From assembly GCA_003550305.1 (NCBI GenBank), contig QKYT01000035.1, positions 276,982 through 340,981 on the forward strand: DNA of 64,000 nucleotides, written 5' to 3'. The translations under genes were made by a program, and so were the position numbers. Under the pieces are notes generated by a model. That model saw only the letters and a program-made list of their open reading frames with translations, did no database searches and was not told the DNA's origin. Positions 24,411-34,680 of this stretch are shown here, piece by piece. This DNA comes from Glomus cerebriforme (Eukaryota > Glomeromycota > Glomeromycetes > Glomerales > Glomeraceae). Position 1 is the first letter of the stretch. The number at the start of each line of letters is the position of its first letter.

Positions 24411-27210
24411 ATGAGTCAATTTGATATTGCTCCTGATTCACCTACTAATAGTGTTATTAGTCAAGAAGAAAATTCAAGAGAACAAATAGTTCCCTTTATA
24501 TCTTCTTCTCATGAAGGGATATTGAAAGGAAGATGACATAAAACACTTAATATACCTGATACTGCATTTGAACAAGCATCTAAATTATGTATTGGAATGC
24601 AGTTTGATCATTGGAATCATGCATATTTGGTATTGTTAGTATATGGAAAGCAAATAGGTTTTATATGGCAAGTTCAAGACAAATATTTGGATAAACATGG
24701 TGGTGTTTACAAGTATATATTTGAATGTCAACATGCTAGAACATTTAAATCAAAGAAAATAGCTACAAATCCTTTGCAACAATGTAATCAAAATTTAATA
24801 AAGATAAATTGCACATGTTTTGTCAATATGTATTGGCCTCTAAAATCATCAAAATCAACAATTACTAAATTGAACCTTACACACTATGATCATACACTCA
24901 ATCCTAAAACTATTCATTTTGCTAATATTTACCATTAACTTTCTCAAAACATAATGGATAAAATTGAGTTCTATGTGAATACAATTTATGGAATTAACCA
25001 ACATACACTAAGGCAACTTCTTCATAGTGAATTTAAGGATTAGTTATTTTTAAATAAAGATTTAGCTAATGCCATCCAGTATTTTCACAAAGGTGATATA
25101 ACAGATCCTAAACAAGATTCTGAAAATAATGCATCAAATCTTCTTGAAGAATTGCAAAAGATGAAAGAAGATGATCCTACATAGTTTATAATATATTATT
25201 GTGTTAAAAATCAGCTTTTTCATTTATTTTGGATGACACTTTACCAACAAAATCTTTATTTAAAATATCATGATGTTATTTTAACAGATAATATAGCTCA
25301 CACTAACAAATATAGGATGGCATTATGTTTGTTTATAGGTGTTGATAAGCATCATCGTTCAAGATTATTAGCTCAGGCACTAATGTCTGATGAAACAACA
25401 ACATCATATATGTGGGTTCTTAATAGTCTTTTAAAAGCAATAAATAATATATCTCCAATGATGATTTTTTCTGATTGTGATACTGGATTGCAACCAGCAA
25501 TTAAAACAGTTCTTCCAACTACACAATATTTGTATTGCATTTTTTACATAGTTCAGAATATTAAAAAGAATTTGATGTGCCCTCTTGGTACACAATTTAC
25601 TGAATTTCAATTAGATTTTTTTACTTGTCGTAATACTTTATTTGAAGAAATATTTGAATTTCAGTTTGAATTATTGTGTACAAAGTATTCTGAAGCATCA
25701 CAATATTTAAAGAGTACTTTATATCCTATTAAATGCAGATGGGCCAAATGTTTTACTTTTTAGGTATGAGTTAAATTGTAAGATTAGAGTCAGTATTAGA
25801 ATTAAAAATTAGGATTAGGGTTGGAATTAGGATTAGAATTAGGATCAGATTATTAGAGTTAGGATTAGGATTAGGATTAGAGTCAGGATTAGGATTAGAA
25901 TTAGGATCAGGATCGGGATTAGTGTTAGAATTAGTGTTTGCATTAGAATTAGTTTTCTAATTAAATATTTTATTTCTTATTTAGGAGTTTAATGCTGGAA
26001 TGTCATCAACTCAACGGGTAGAATCAATTAATGCTATTGTCCATAAACATGTCAATTCACATTCAACACTAATGGAATTTTTTAATAGGATGCAAAATAT
26101 GTTGTCTTCTGAACTTCAGAAAGCTGAATATCATGATTATTTAGAAAGTTTGTCTTTTACTGTTGGATCCTCATCATCAAGTCGTGTATTTCCAAAATTA
26201 GTAGAATCTCTAAAATCTATTTTGACATATGAGATTTTTCAAATCCAGAAGGCTCAAATTGACATTTGCTTTGAATATTATTCAGTATTGGTCCCATCTA
26301 ATCGATATAGTGATTGTAATAATGTAAGTTTAAATTTATATTATTTGAGGATTATGGTGAAATATTAATAATTCGTTTGTTTTTCTTTTAGGTTGATGAT
26401 AGTGACAATTCTATTTGTCTTGAAGATTTTACAAATAAATGCCAAATTGCACTTAAATCTCTTATTCATCGTGTTGATCTTAATAATATTCTAGAAATTT
26501 GGGAAGTTAGACATATGGCGGCGAAAAATACAACATCAATTAATTATGTGGTATTATTACAAGACCAGTTACATGTTTGTACATGTCTGTTTTTGTTTAA
26601 TGATAGTCTGATCTGTCATCACTTTTTTCAAATAATGATACAAACACAAAATGCAAAATTTTCCATTACATTTATAAAGAATCGATGGTACAAAAATGGT
26701 ATGAATATGCATAATATTGATCTCATATTTGACTCTTTTGAAATATTTAATCAGGATGGTAATGCAGTAATTAGTTCAGATCTATCTTCTATGAGTAGAA
26801 TTCAAAGTCTTAGGAATGATTGTTTAATATAAGTTCCTGAAATTGAACATACAATTATGAAGTGGCAAATTTATGGTGAATGTGCTGCATTAGGATGAAA
26901 ATTAGCATTATTAGCAGCTAAATATCATTTAACACATGTTTCAGCAACATTGCAAGATTTAATTCAACAAGTAGAACAAGCAAATACAAATAGTCAAGAG
27001 GATGTAATTAAGAATCCATTGCAATCTAATGCAAAAGGAAGGCCTGCCAAACGATTAAAATCATCTACAGAAGCAAAAAGCTCTAAAGTTAATATATGTC
27101 ACAATTGTCTTAAAGATGGTCATAATGCAAGAAGATGTACTGCACCATGTAAAATTTGTAAAGAAGATGAACACACTTATTTACGTTGTCAGAACAAAGA
27201 AAATATCTAA
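24411..27210 (+). pseudogene. FAR1/MULE transposase pseudogene (DDE, SWIM, zinc knuckle)
   Basis: Three coding blocks, 24411-25763, 25985-26322 and 26392-27210, stay in frame, with introns at about 25764-25984 and 26323-26391. The order is FAR1-like N-terminal domain (IFECQHARTFKSKK), MULE core with DNIAHTNKYRMALCLFIGVD (first Asp), MIFSDCDTGLQPAI (second Asp) and STQRVESINAIVHKH (Glu), a SWIM finger (CTCLFLFNDSLICHHF), and a C-terminal CCHC knuckle (CHNCLKDGHNARRC). Seven in-frame stops interrupt it: 24534 TGA, 24936 TAA, 25041 TAG, 25182 TAG, 25761 TAG, 26830 TAA and 26896 TGA. There is no frameshift. Each stop can be derived from CGA, CAA, TGG or CAG by one C-to-T change on one strand. The protein cannot be made without read-through. 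Confidence 0.85.
25785..25955 (+). repeat. telomere-like TTAGGA/TTAGGG hexamer tract in transposase intron
   Basis: Imperfect tandem hexamers built on GGATTA (ATTAGGATTAGGGTTGG-like words) fill most of the first intron of the MULE transposase. Confidence 0.8.
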
Positions 27211-27730
27211 TTTTTTTATTTTTATTGTAATTGTATAATTTGTACTTTAGCTATATAATATATTCTTGTAATAACAATTAATAAATATTGCTAATTTAAT
27301 ACTGCGTCATAATGGGATGGTATTTAAGAAAAATCATCAGGGATGATCGGTAAAAAAATTCTTTTCATTTTATTGAACTAATTAAATATAATGAATGATA
27401 AGAATTGATTTTTTTTTATTTTATATCATTTTATTTTAATATATATTTTAATAAATTTTTTTTTAATAAAATTATAATTATTATAATTTTATAAAAATAT
27501 TAATATAATATTAGAAGATATATATATAAATATAAATAATGACTATTTTTTTGAAAAAATAAAAACACAATTTTAAAGCTTTTCTAAATAGTAGAAAGCT
27601 TTAAAGATTTAAATAAAGATGTTCTTATCTTTATTTTACTTAGTTTAAATCATTTGTCTTAATTTTTTATAAAATACATCCATAACTTTTTATTTTTTTA
27701 TTAAATAATAATTTGTTTTCTTATATATTA

Positions 27731-27940
27731 TAGTCAATCCTCTATAATTGCATACCCCTTAGAATTATATCAAAATTTTCATAAATAGTGTATTTAGAGA
27801 GAGTGTGCAGTTATAGAGATAAAATAATTAGAGATCATATGATTTTGAAACCAAATCAGAAAGTACAATTAAGAAGAATATATATAAAGAGTGCAATTAT
27901 AAAGAGTGCAATTATGAAGGTATACAGTCATTTATACTTT
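27731..27940. mobile_element. small pogo/Tigger-like MITE (tentative)
   Basis: The left part (AGTCAATCCTCTATAATTGC and onward) is roughly the inverse complement of the right part (ATTATGAAGGTATACAGTCA), with GCAATTATAAAGAGT words repeated inside. CCTCTATA-type subterminal repeats are common in pogo-like elements. The match is imperfect. Confidence 0.4.
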
Positions 27941-30900
27941 TGTTAATAAGATACATTTCACGATTTTTAATGATTAAAGAAATACTAGATTGTTCAACAA
28001 TATTATGAAGTTATCAAGTTGGATAAAATCTGGAGTTATTGACAATAAATAATATTAAAGATACTTTCCAATCAACTCTGAACATAATATATAGTACTTA
28101 TTCATGAAAAAAAAAAATAAAAAATCCATATGTAATTCATTTCATGATATGTTAAATAAAGATCCAGTATTTTATAAGCAATCTGCAACTAACATTAAAG
28201 TTTATGACTAGTTAAACTCTCATCAACGGCAAAATTTAATAAAAATTAATACAATGCCAGACAATATCCAACTGTAAATAGAGAATCTCCTCTATCAGTG
28301 AAGGAATTTTCCTTTATGATTAATGAATAAGGAGTAATTGTAGAAACATTTTATAATTTGATTGAAGTAAAACTCTATACATTCCTTTATAACAATTTAA
28401 GAATCATTCTTGCCAAGACTTTGGAAGCTTTTGCCTCAAAGTAACATCCCAAAGTTAAGGCTAACTTTGAGTATGCAGATACTTCCTGTATGCTTAATTT
28501 TGTTATTAAGAACATAAAGATTTTTAAAAATAATTCTATGTTTTATGGTAAGAATAATGAAGATTCCATTAAAGTTTTTAAAAAAATATAAAAAGAGTGT
28601 CTAACACAAATTAGCTTATGGAATTATTAATAAAAATAGTTGATGGAGTGATATAGCACTCCAAAATATTTTTCTTATTTCCTGTAAAGTTGTCAAATAT
28701 CTCAGTAAGTAATTTATTAAATAATTTACCTCAAATAGGAATGTGAAATATATTGTTTTTCTGTTTTTTTAATATTAGGCAGAAATTATAAAAAAGTATA
28801 TATAGAAAGAGAGAAACTTAAATAAAGAAATCACATGAAGATGAATGAATGAGGAGGTTATAACATTTTATCAAATTTCTTAGTATTTAATGATTATAAA
28901 AAAATAAATTTATCACCATTTAATATGTCTTAATAAGATGATTCTAATAGAATTACTACCAAAAAGAAAGATTTATAGTATAACAATATTATGAATAATA
29001 AAAGTATGTCAGAATTAGAAAATATCAGCAAACGTAAAAAAATGTAGCAAAAATAAGCTGTTTCATATTATTCTTGAATAATATTATGTTATTTCAGTAT
29101 GTTGCAATTATAAGGCATATCTTTTGCATCTAATATACAATGCTAAAATACAAAATAATTAAGTTATTAATATAGATCATTTGTATTAAAAAAATAAAGC
29201 AATTAATAAAATATAATTTCATATACTTCTAAAACTTGAAACACTTGGTGACGTCAGAAAGAAAAAGAATAATGCACCTTGTGTCAAATTTTAAATGCAA
29301 ATCATGAATTTCTGAAGTGTTCATCAAAGACTCACTGATCAGATAAATTGTACAAATAAATACCTGATCATCTTTGCTAAGAAAAATATTTTATTTATTA
29401 ATATGCACAAAAAATAAATACAAGATTGATTAATTAACTCTTATATTCTGTTTGATGAGCAGTTACAGTATCACATAGCATTTACAAACATATGTGAATT
29501 TAAAAAGAAAAAAAATGCCTAATATGGGTAAAACTTTATTTTATTTTTATTTATAAATATCAAATATTTATTTTTTGCATTTCAAATTTTCTGATGGCCT
29601 ATCAGTAAAAATCACATGACTGTAGTATAATAACCTATCTAAATTTCTCTTCAAGGGTATTGATATCATTTCAACTTAGCCCGTAAATATGCAACATTAA
29701 ATATATCTTTACTTGTTGTATTTTATCATACTCAATAGTACTAAACAAGCCATAAATTTTTCTTGCTTTTTTTTATTTTTTTCTCAATAGTATTTTTTGA
29801 GAGATCACTTGAAAGCTGTTTTGTAACCTCTTTGATAAATATTTTTTAAGCCTTACATTCTCTATAAACAGATTTTAACCCATCAAACATATTTTCAATC
29901 TCTTCTTCAAACATATATAATTCATAATGATCAATTTTTATAAATACTCTTATGAATAATAAACTTTTAAAAAAGATTTAATATACCAGAAATAGTAACT
30001 GAATCTTTAATAAAATTCATAAAATTGATTTTAAATGAAATTAGAAATAATGATTTTAGTACATTTTCAGATTTATTTTACATAACAAGAAATAAGCTTA
30101 GTTTAAAAAATTAATTTTAGGCCTTTATATCTTGTTTGAAATATCATATACTTTATGAAAAAGATGAAGTAAAAAACTTTCATCAAGGTGTAATTTTTGC
30201 AATTATAAAATATCATTAAGTTTTTCAATTCATCAATCTGTTAGTTGAATTTGTATTAAGAATTATTATCTCAACTAATAAAATCATTAAATATTTAAAT
30301 TATAATTTGTCCTGAATTGATATATTCATTTGTTAGAATTAATAATTAATTGGTAATAATGCTTCATCAATCTGATTTTAAAAGTTTTCTTAGATATTAA
30401 GCAAAGTTTGATAATATTTTAACTAATATTTATAATAAAAAAGTCTAAAAAACTTTTAAAAATAACAATTTAATTATTTTTTTCTGATCTGAAGTAACAG
30501 ATCCATATCTTAAATTTATACTAAACTTTGATTAATTTTAACTATATATATAGTACAAAAGTAATATATGTGACTATTTGCAATTTACCATATGATATTT
30601 AATTTTAATGTAAAAACTTGCTGCTTCTTGATCTATTATTAATAGGCTGAATAAAATTAATTTGCACAAAATTAATCATTATTAGTACTGATTGTTAATG
30701 AGTTAAAATTACTTTAAAATGAAATGATTCTAAATATAAATGAATATTTAAAAGAAAAAAAAATTCATATGGTATTAATACTTGTATTATACAATATTTC
30801 TGCTACCAGAAAAATATGCAGCCATATTTTAGCATTAGTTTCATATCATAAATACCAAAAGAAGGCCAATTATAAGTATTATTAGTATAACTTTGCTAAT

Positions 30901-31541
30901 ATACTATAGATGACATAGATAAATAATTTATTATTCAAAATTTTACTTAATATTATCAGGATATTTTAAAATAGAGATGCTGTAATTTTAAAGCTTTAAA
31001 AATAATTTGTGAAGCAAATTGATATTAAATAATTCAAATTGCTATGATTATTATATTTTATCTGATTTAATTTACAATATTAAATCTAATATACTGCCTA
31101 TTCCTAAGCATTGCAAGGTGATTAAGACTTTTCAAATTTTACTATTAACTAGGTAACGGGAACTGTTGGATTGTCCAAAGCATTAAATTAAAATGTATCC
31201 AAAATTCAAAAAAGTGGTAAATTTAAAAAACTAAAAAAAGAATGTAAAACACGTGAAATCATAACAATGCATATTATTAGTCAATCACGCATGTGAACAG
31301 ACGGACATTGCATCACAATGAGTCTAACCGAAGATGTCTGAAGCGTAGCTTCAGACAAATCAGTAAAAAAATCTTTTTTACAATTTACTTAATTGTTTTA
31401 CTTTGGAATTATTTGAAAAATAAAAATTAGAAAATTTATCAGAAAGTTTTGGAGGTGTTGATATACACCAAAAAATGCATTGATCAATATTATCAGTTAT
31501 TTAACACGTTGTAAAACATCTGTATACTGAAGTTTATTTAA
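27941..31541. other. gene-poor A+T-rich tract with possible relics
   Basis: No intact gene. Around 28340-28620 short stretches read like broken coding sequence, but stop codons are frequent and no family was recognised. The block at 31200-31345 is less A+T-rich and contains CACGTG near 31249; nothing more can be said of it. Confidence 0.3.
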
Positions 31542-31963
31542 CATATGGGAACGCCCGTAGCAAAAGGGGGGGATGGGCCGATAACGTGTTTTCGAGAAAA
31601 TCGCAGTTAAAGTCACGTGACTAATTTTGCNTTATCAAAACAAATTTCTCGAAAATAGCGTTAATAACTTAGGACAAAAGTTCACAGGCTATTATTTAAT
31701 AATACTGGCTTCCTTTTAGTGCCTTTATTTTCTTTATACCANGAAATATATGAACACACAACCTTAATAAATTTGTGTAAAAAAAATAGAAATTTTCGCA
31801 AATTTATTTGTTTTCCTTTCAGGATCTAAATTTTATAAAAAAANAACGGAAATAAAAGTAAAATAAAAAGAAATGTTTTTATTTTGTTTCTGTAAAGATT
31901 TTAAACCTATATACAACATATTATTTAGTCTTCTCTTTTTTTTTATTTGTATTTTATTTTGTT

Positions 31964-32770
31964 TTATTCGTTTTGAACTTCAGGCTTAGGACATGTAATA
32001 TCACGAAAAGGTAAATCAACATAAGGCGCAATTTCTTTATATAATTCTTCTTGTCTTTTTAAAGAAAGCTGTTTAGCATTAATTGTAGAAGGTANGGTAT
32101 CAATATCATAAGGAGAGGTACAAATTGTAGCTTGTTTATAATCATCTTGGATTCTATCTTTATAAAAGACAATTCTGGGGTATTTTGAAGTGAAATAAAA
32201 ATGATGATATTTTTGAATATTGGATAATTTTTTGAATGTTTGAAAATGATCTTTAAAATTATAATATTGAAAACCTTCTCCATTCAAATAACGCTGAGCA
32301 ATATTAAATTCAATTGTTGTAGAACGGTTGACGATCGAAACCACATCATCTACAGTATTTACTTTGCTTTTCCGGTAAAGAATTTTAATTAAACCAAAAC
32401 AGCCATCACAGATGAATTTTGTGTGTCCAGGTATCATAAAGTTTAGCTCAATTTCATCATACATACCGCGATCAATTAACCATGAATAAAAAAATAAAGA
32501 ATAATTTATTTTTGTTTTGACCAACACAATTATCACATGTGATGACTAATTTTTTTTCCCTACAATTATATTTTTGAATTGCATGCCAAACTAAACTTAA
32601 AGTGCCATTCACACCTTTCCCCTGTTTACCATCATCAGGCATTTCAGCTTCATCAATCACATAATTAATCTGTTGTGTGTGAGGAAAATTACCAGTATTG
32701 CAAACACCAAACAAGTGTACTTTTCGGGGACTTTTGAAAAACAAAGATCCTATTTGTTGTGGTGAATAGG
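31964..32770 (-). pseudogene. putative transposase of DUF7869 type, partial and frameshifted
   Basis: The upstream part enters from the gap and reads IGSLFFKSPRKVHLFGV, INYVIDEAEMPDDGKQGKGV and ITCDNCVGQNKN. The downstream part continues in another frame with WLIDRGMYDEIELNFMIPG, HTKFICDGCFGLIK and a C-terminal domain ending at 31964. The two frames overlap at a seven-T run on the coding strand near 32480-32510, so a one-base indel, real or from sequencing, separates them. This signature is widespread in repeated uncharacterised proteins of animals and fungi; a role as the element's transposase is inferred from the flanking inverted repeats. One codon near 32095 contains an undetermined base. 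The N-terminal half is missing in the gap. Confidence 0.7.
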
Positions 32771-33765
32771 NNNNNNNNNNNNNNNNNNNNNNNNNNNNNN
32801 NNNNNNNNNNNNNNNNNNNNNNNNNNNNNNNNNNNNNNNNNNNNNNNNNNNNNNNNNNNNNNNNNNNNNNNNNNNNNNNNNNNNNNNNNNNNNNNNNNNN
32901 NNNNNNNNNNNNNNNNNNNNNNNNNNNNNNNNNNNNNNNNNNNNNNNNNNNNNNNNNNNNNNNNNNNNNNNNNNNNNNNNNNNNNNNNNNNNNNNNNNNN
33001 NNNNNNNNNNNNNNNNNNNNNNNNNNNNNNNNNNNNNNNNNNNNNNNNNNNNNNNNNNNNNNNNNNNNNNNNNNNNNNNNNNNNNNNNNNNNNNNNNNNN
33101 NNNNNNNNNNNNNNNNNNNNNNNNNNNNNNNNNNNNNNNNNNNNNNNNNNNNNNNNNNNNNNNNNNNNNNNNNNNNNNNNNNNNNNNNNNNNNNNNNNNN
33201 NNNNNNNNNNNNNNNNNNNNNNNNNNNNNNNNNNNNNNNNNNNNNNNNNNNNNNNNNNNNNNNNNNNNNNNNNNNNNNNNNNNNNNNNNNNNNNNNNNNN
33301 NNNNNNNNNNNNNNNNNNNNNNNNNNNNNNNNNNNNNNNNNNNNNNNNNNNNNNNNNNNNNNNNNNNNNNNNNNNNNNNNNNNNNNNNNNNNNNNNNNNN
33401 NNNNNNNNNNNNNNNNNNNNNNNNNNNNNNNNNNNNNNNNNNNNNNNNNNNNNNNNNNNNNNNNNNNNNNNNNNNNNNNNNNNNNNNNNNNNNNNNNNNN
33501 NNNNNNNNNNNNNNNNNNNNNNNNNNNNNNNNNNNNNNNNNNNNNNNNNNNNNNNNNNNNNNNNNNNNNNNNNNNNNNNNNNNNNNNNNNNNNNNNNNNN
33601 NNNNNNNNNNNNNNNNNNNNNNNNNNNNNNNNNNNNNNNNNNNNNNNNNNNNNNNNNNNNNNNNNNNNNNNNNNNNNNNNNNNNNNNNNNNNNNNNNNNN
33701 NNNNNNNNNNNNNNNNNNNNNNNNNNNNNNNNNNNNNNNNNNNNNNNNNNNNNNNNNNNNNNNNN
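32771..33765. other. assembly gap (995 N)
   Basis: Run of undetermined bases; the true length may differ. It falls inside the DUF7869-type element. Confidence 0.99.
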
Positions 33766-33991
33766 ATTTTTTTTTGCCAGAATTAAAAATAAAAAAAAAT
33801 GCGGTTTTTACAATATTTATATTAATAAAGCAACAAAAAAAAATCTTAAATTCGCATTTTTTACATAATATATTTATTGAAAAAAAAAAGATTTTTAGAT
33901 AGATAAGATCAATTTGCACCTGATCGTAAAAAAATCTCAAATTCTGATTGGCCGGCCCATCCCCCCCTTTTGCTACGGGCGTCCCCATATG

Positions 33992-34680
33992 CATTTTTCT
34001 ATACCAACAGTTGTTAAACACATTATATACTATTGTGCAACACCCATATATCAATGCTACTTAATATTTTTTCAATATAATAAATAATTATAATAAATAG
34101 TTATTATATAATTATAATTTTATTTATTTTAAATTTACTTATCTAATAAATATAATTAAAAAATAATTTTTATAAATTATAATTAAAATCTTATTAAATT
34201 TATTAAAAATCTTTAAAATCAGAATCCAGATTATTATATTAGCTAATATTAAACATAATTCTAGCTAAATTCAAAAATAATTTGGACTAAAACTATCTGA
34301 TTAGTTTCAATTTTTACTTTTCTTTTAAAATATCTTACTACTAATACTTCTTCCTTTTGTCATTATGAATGGGCAAAGGAAATAGCAATGGCTCTTCTCC
34401 TGTAAGTACTAATGACCTTTATCTATCCATAGAGGAGGGGCTTTTTGCAAGATTAATTAAAAAAAAATTAAAATTGAAAAAAAAAAAAAAATGAAAAAAG
34501 GCTCATTATATACTTTTTTTGTATTATGTGTATCATATGATACAAGCTACAGTTTATTTTAAAAAAAAATAACTGCATGTTACACTTATCAATTAAGCCG
34601 TAGCTGCAGTTTATTTTAGTCATTTTAAATTTTAAATCAGCAACTTTTAATTGTAATTTGAACTTGGTTCTAAAAATTGA
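33992..34680. other. spacer before the intron-like array
   Basis: A+T-rich. At 34364-34430 a short less biased stretch (ATGAATGGG ... GCTCTTCTCCT) is followed by GTAAGTACTAATGACC and then ATCCATAG. This looks like an exon, donor, branch site and acceptor, and could be the upstream end of a transcript running into the array. Inverted words GTAGCTGCAGTTTATTTTA / CAAGCTACAGTTTATTTTAA occur at 34540-34620. Confidence 0.35.

Larger units (their letters stand above)
24239..27346. mobile_element. Mutator-like (FAR1-type MULE) element, decayed
   Basis: The left end (24239-24280, TCATCCTGAGTGATTTTTTA then CATCCCATATTGG) and the right end read in reverse complement (27346 to about 27303, TCATCCCTGATGATTTTTCT then CCATCCCATTATG) are inverted repeats of about 40 bp with a few mismatches. 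Between them lies a plus-strand FAR1/MULE transposase gene. No convincing 9-bp target duplication was found, in keeping with an old insertion. Confidence 0.75.
31542..33991. mobile_element. DUF7869-type DNA element with 39-bp terminal inverted repeats
   Basis: The ends 31542-31580 and 33953-33991 are inverted repeats of 39 bp with one mismatch (A or G in CATATGGGRACGCCCGTAG, then CAAAAGGGGGGGATGGGCCG). They are far more G+C-rich than the surroundings. Inside on the minus strand lies a protein with the DNCxGQNKN and FMxPGHTKF signatures. About 1 kb is unsequenced (32771-33765), and single undetermined bases occur at about 31631, 31742, 31844 and 32095. No target-site duplication was evident. 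Confidence 0.8.

Noticed and set aside
32750..34054. Long frames on both strands through the N run
   Set aside because: They are open only because undetermined bases are not read as stops; the real sequence is unknown.
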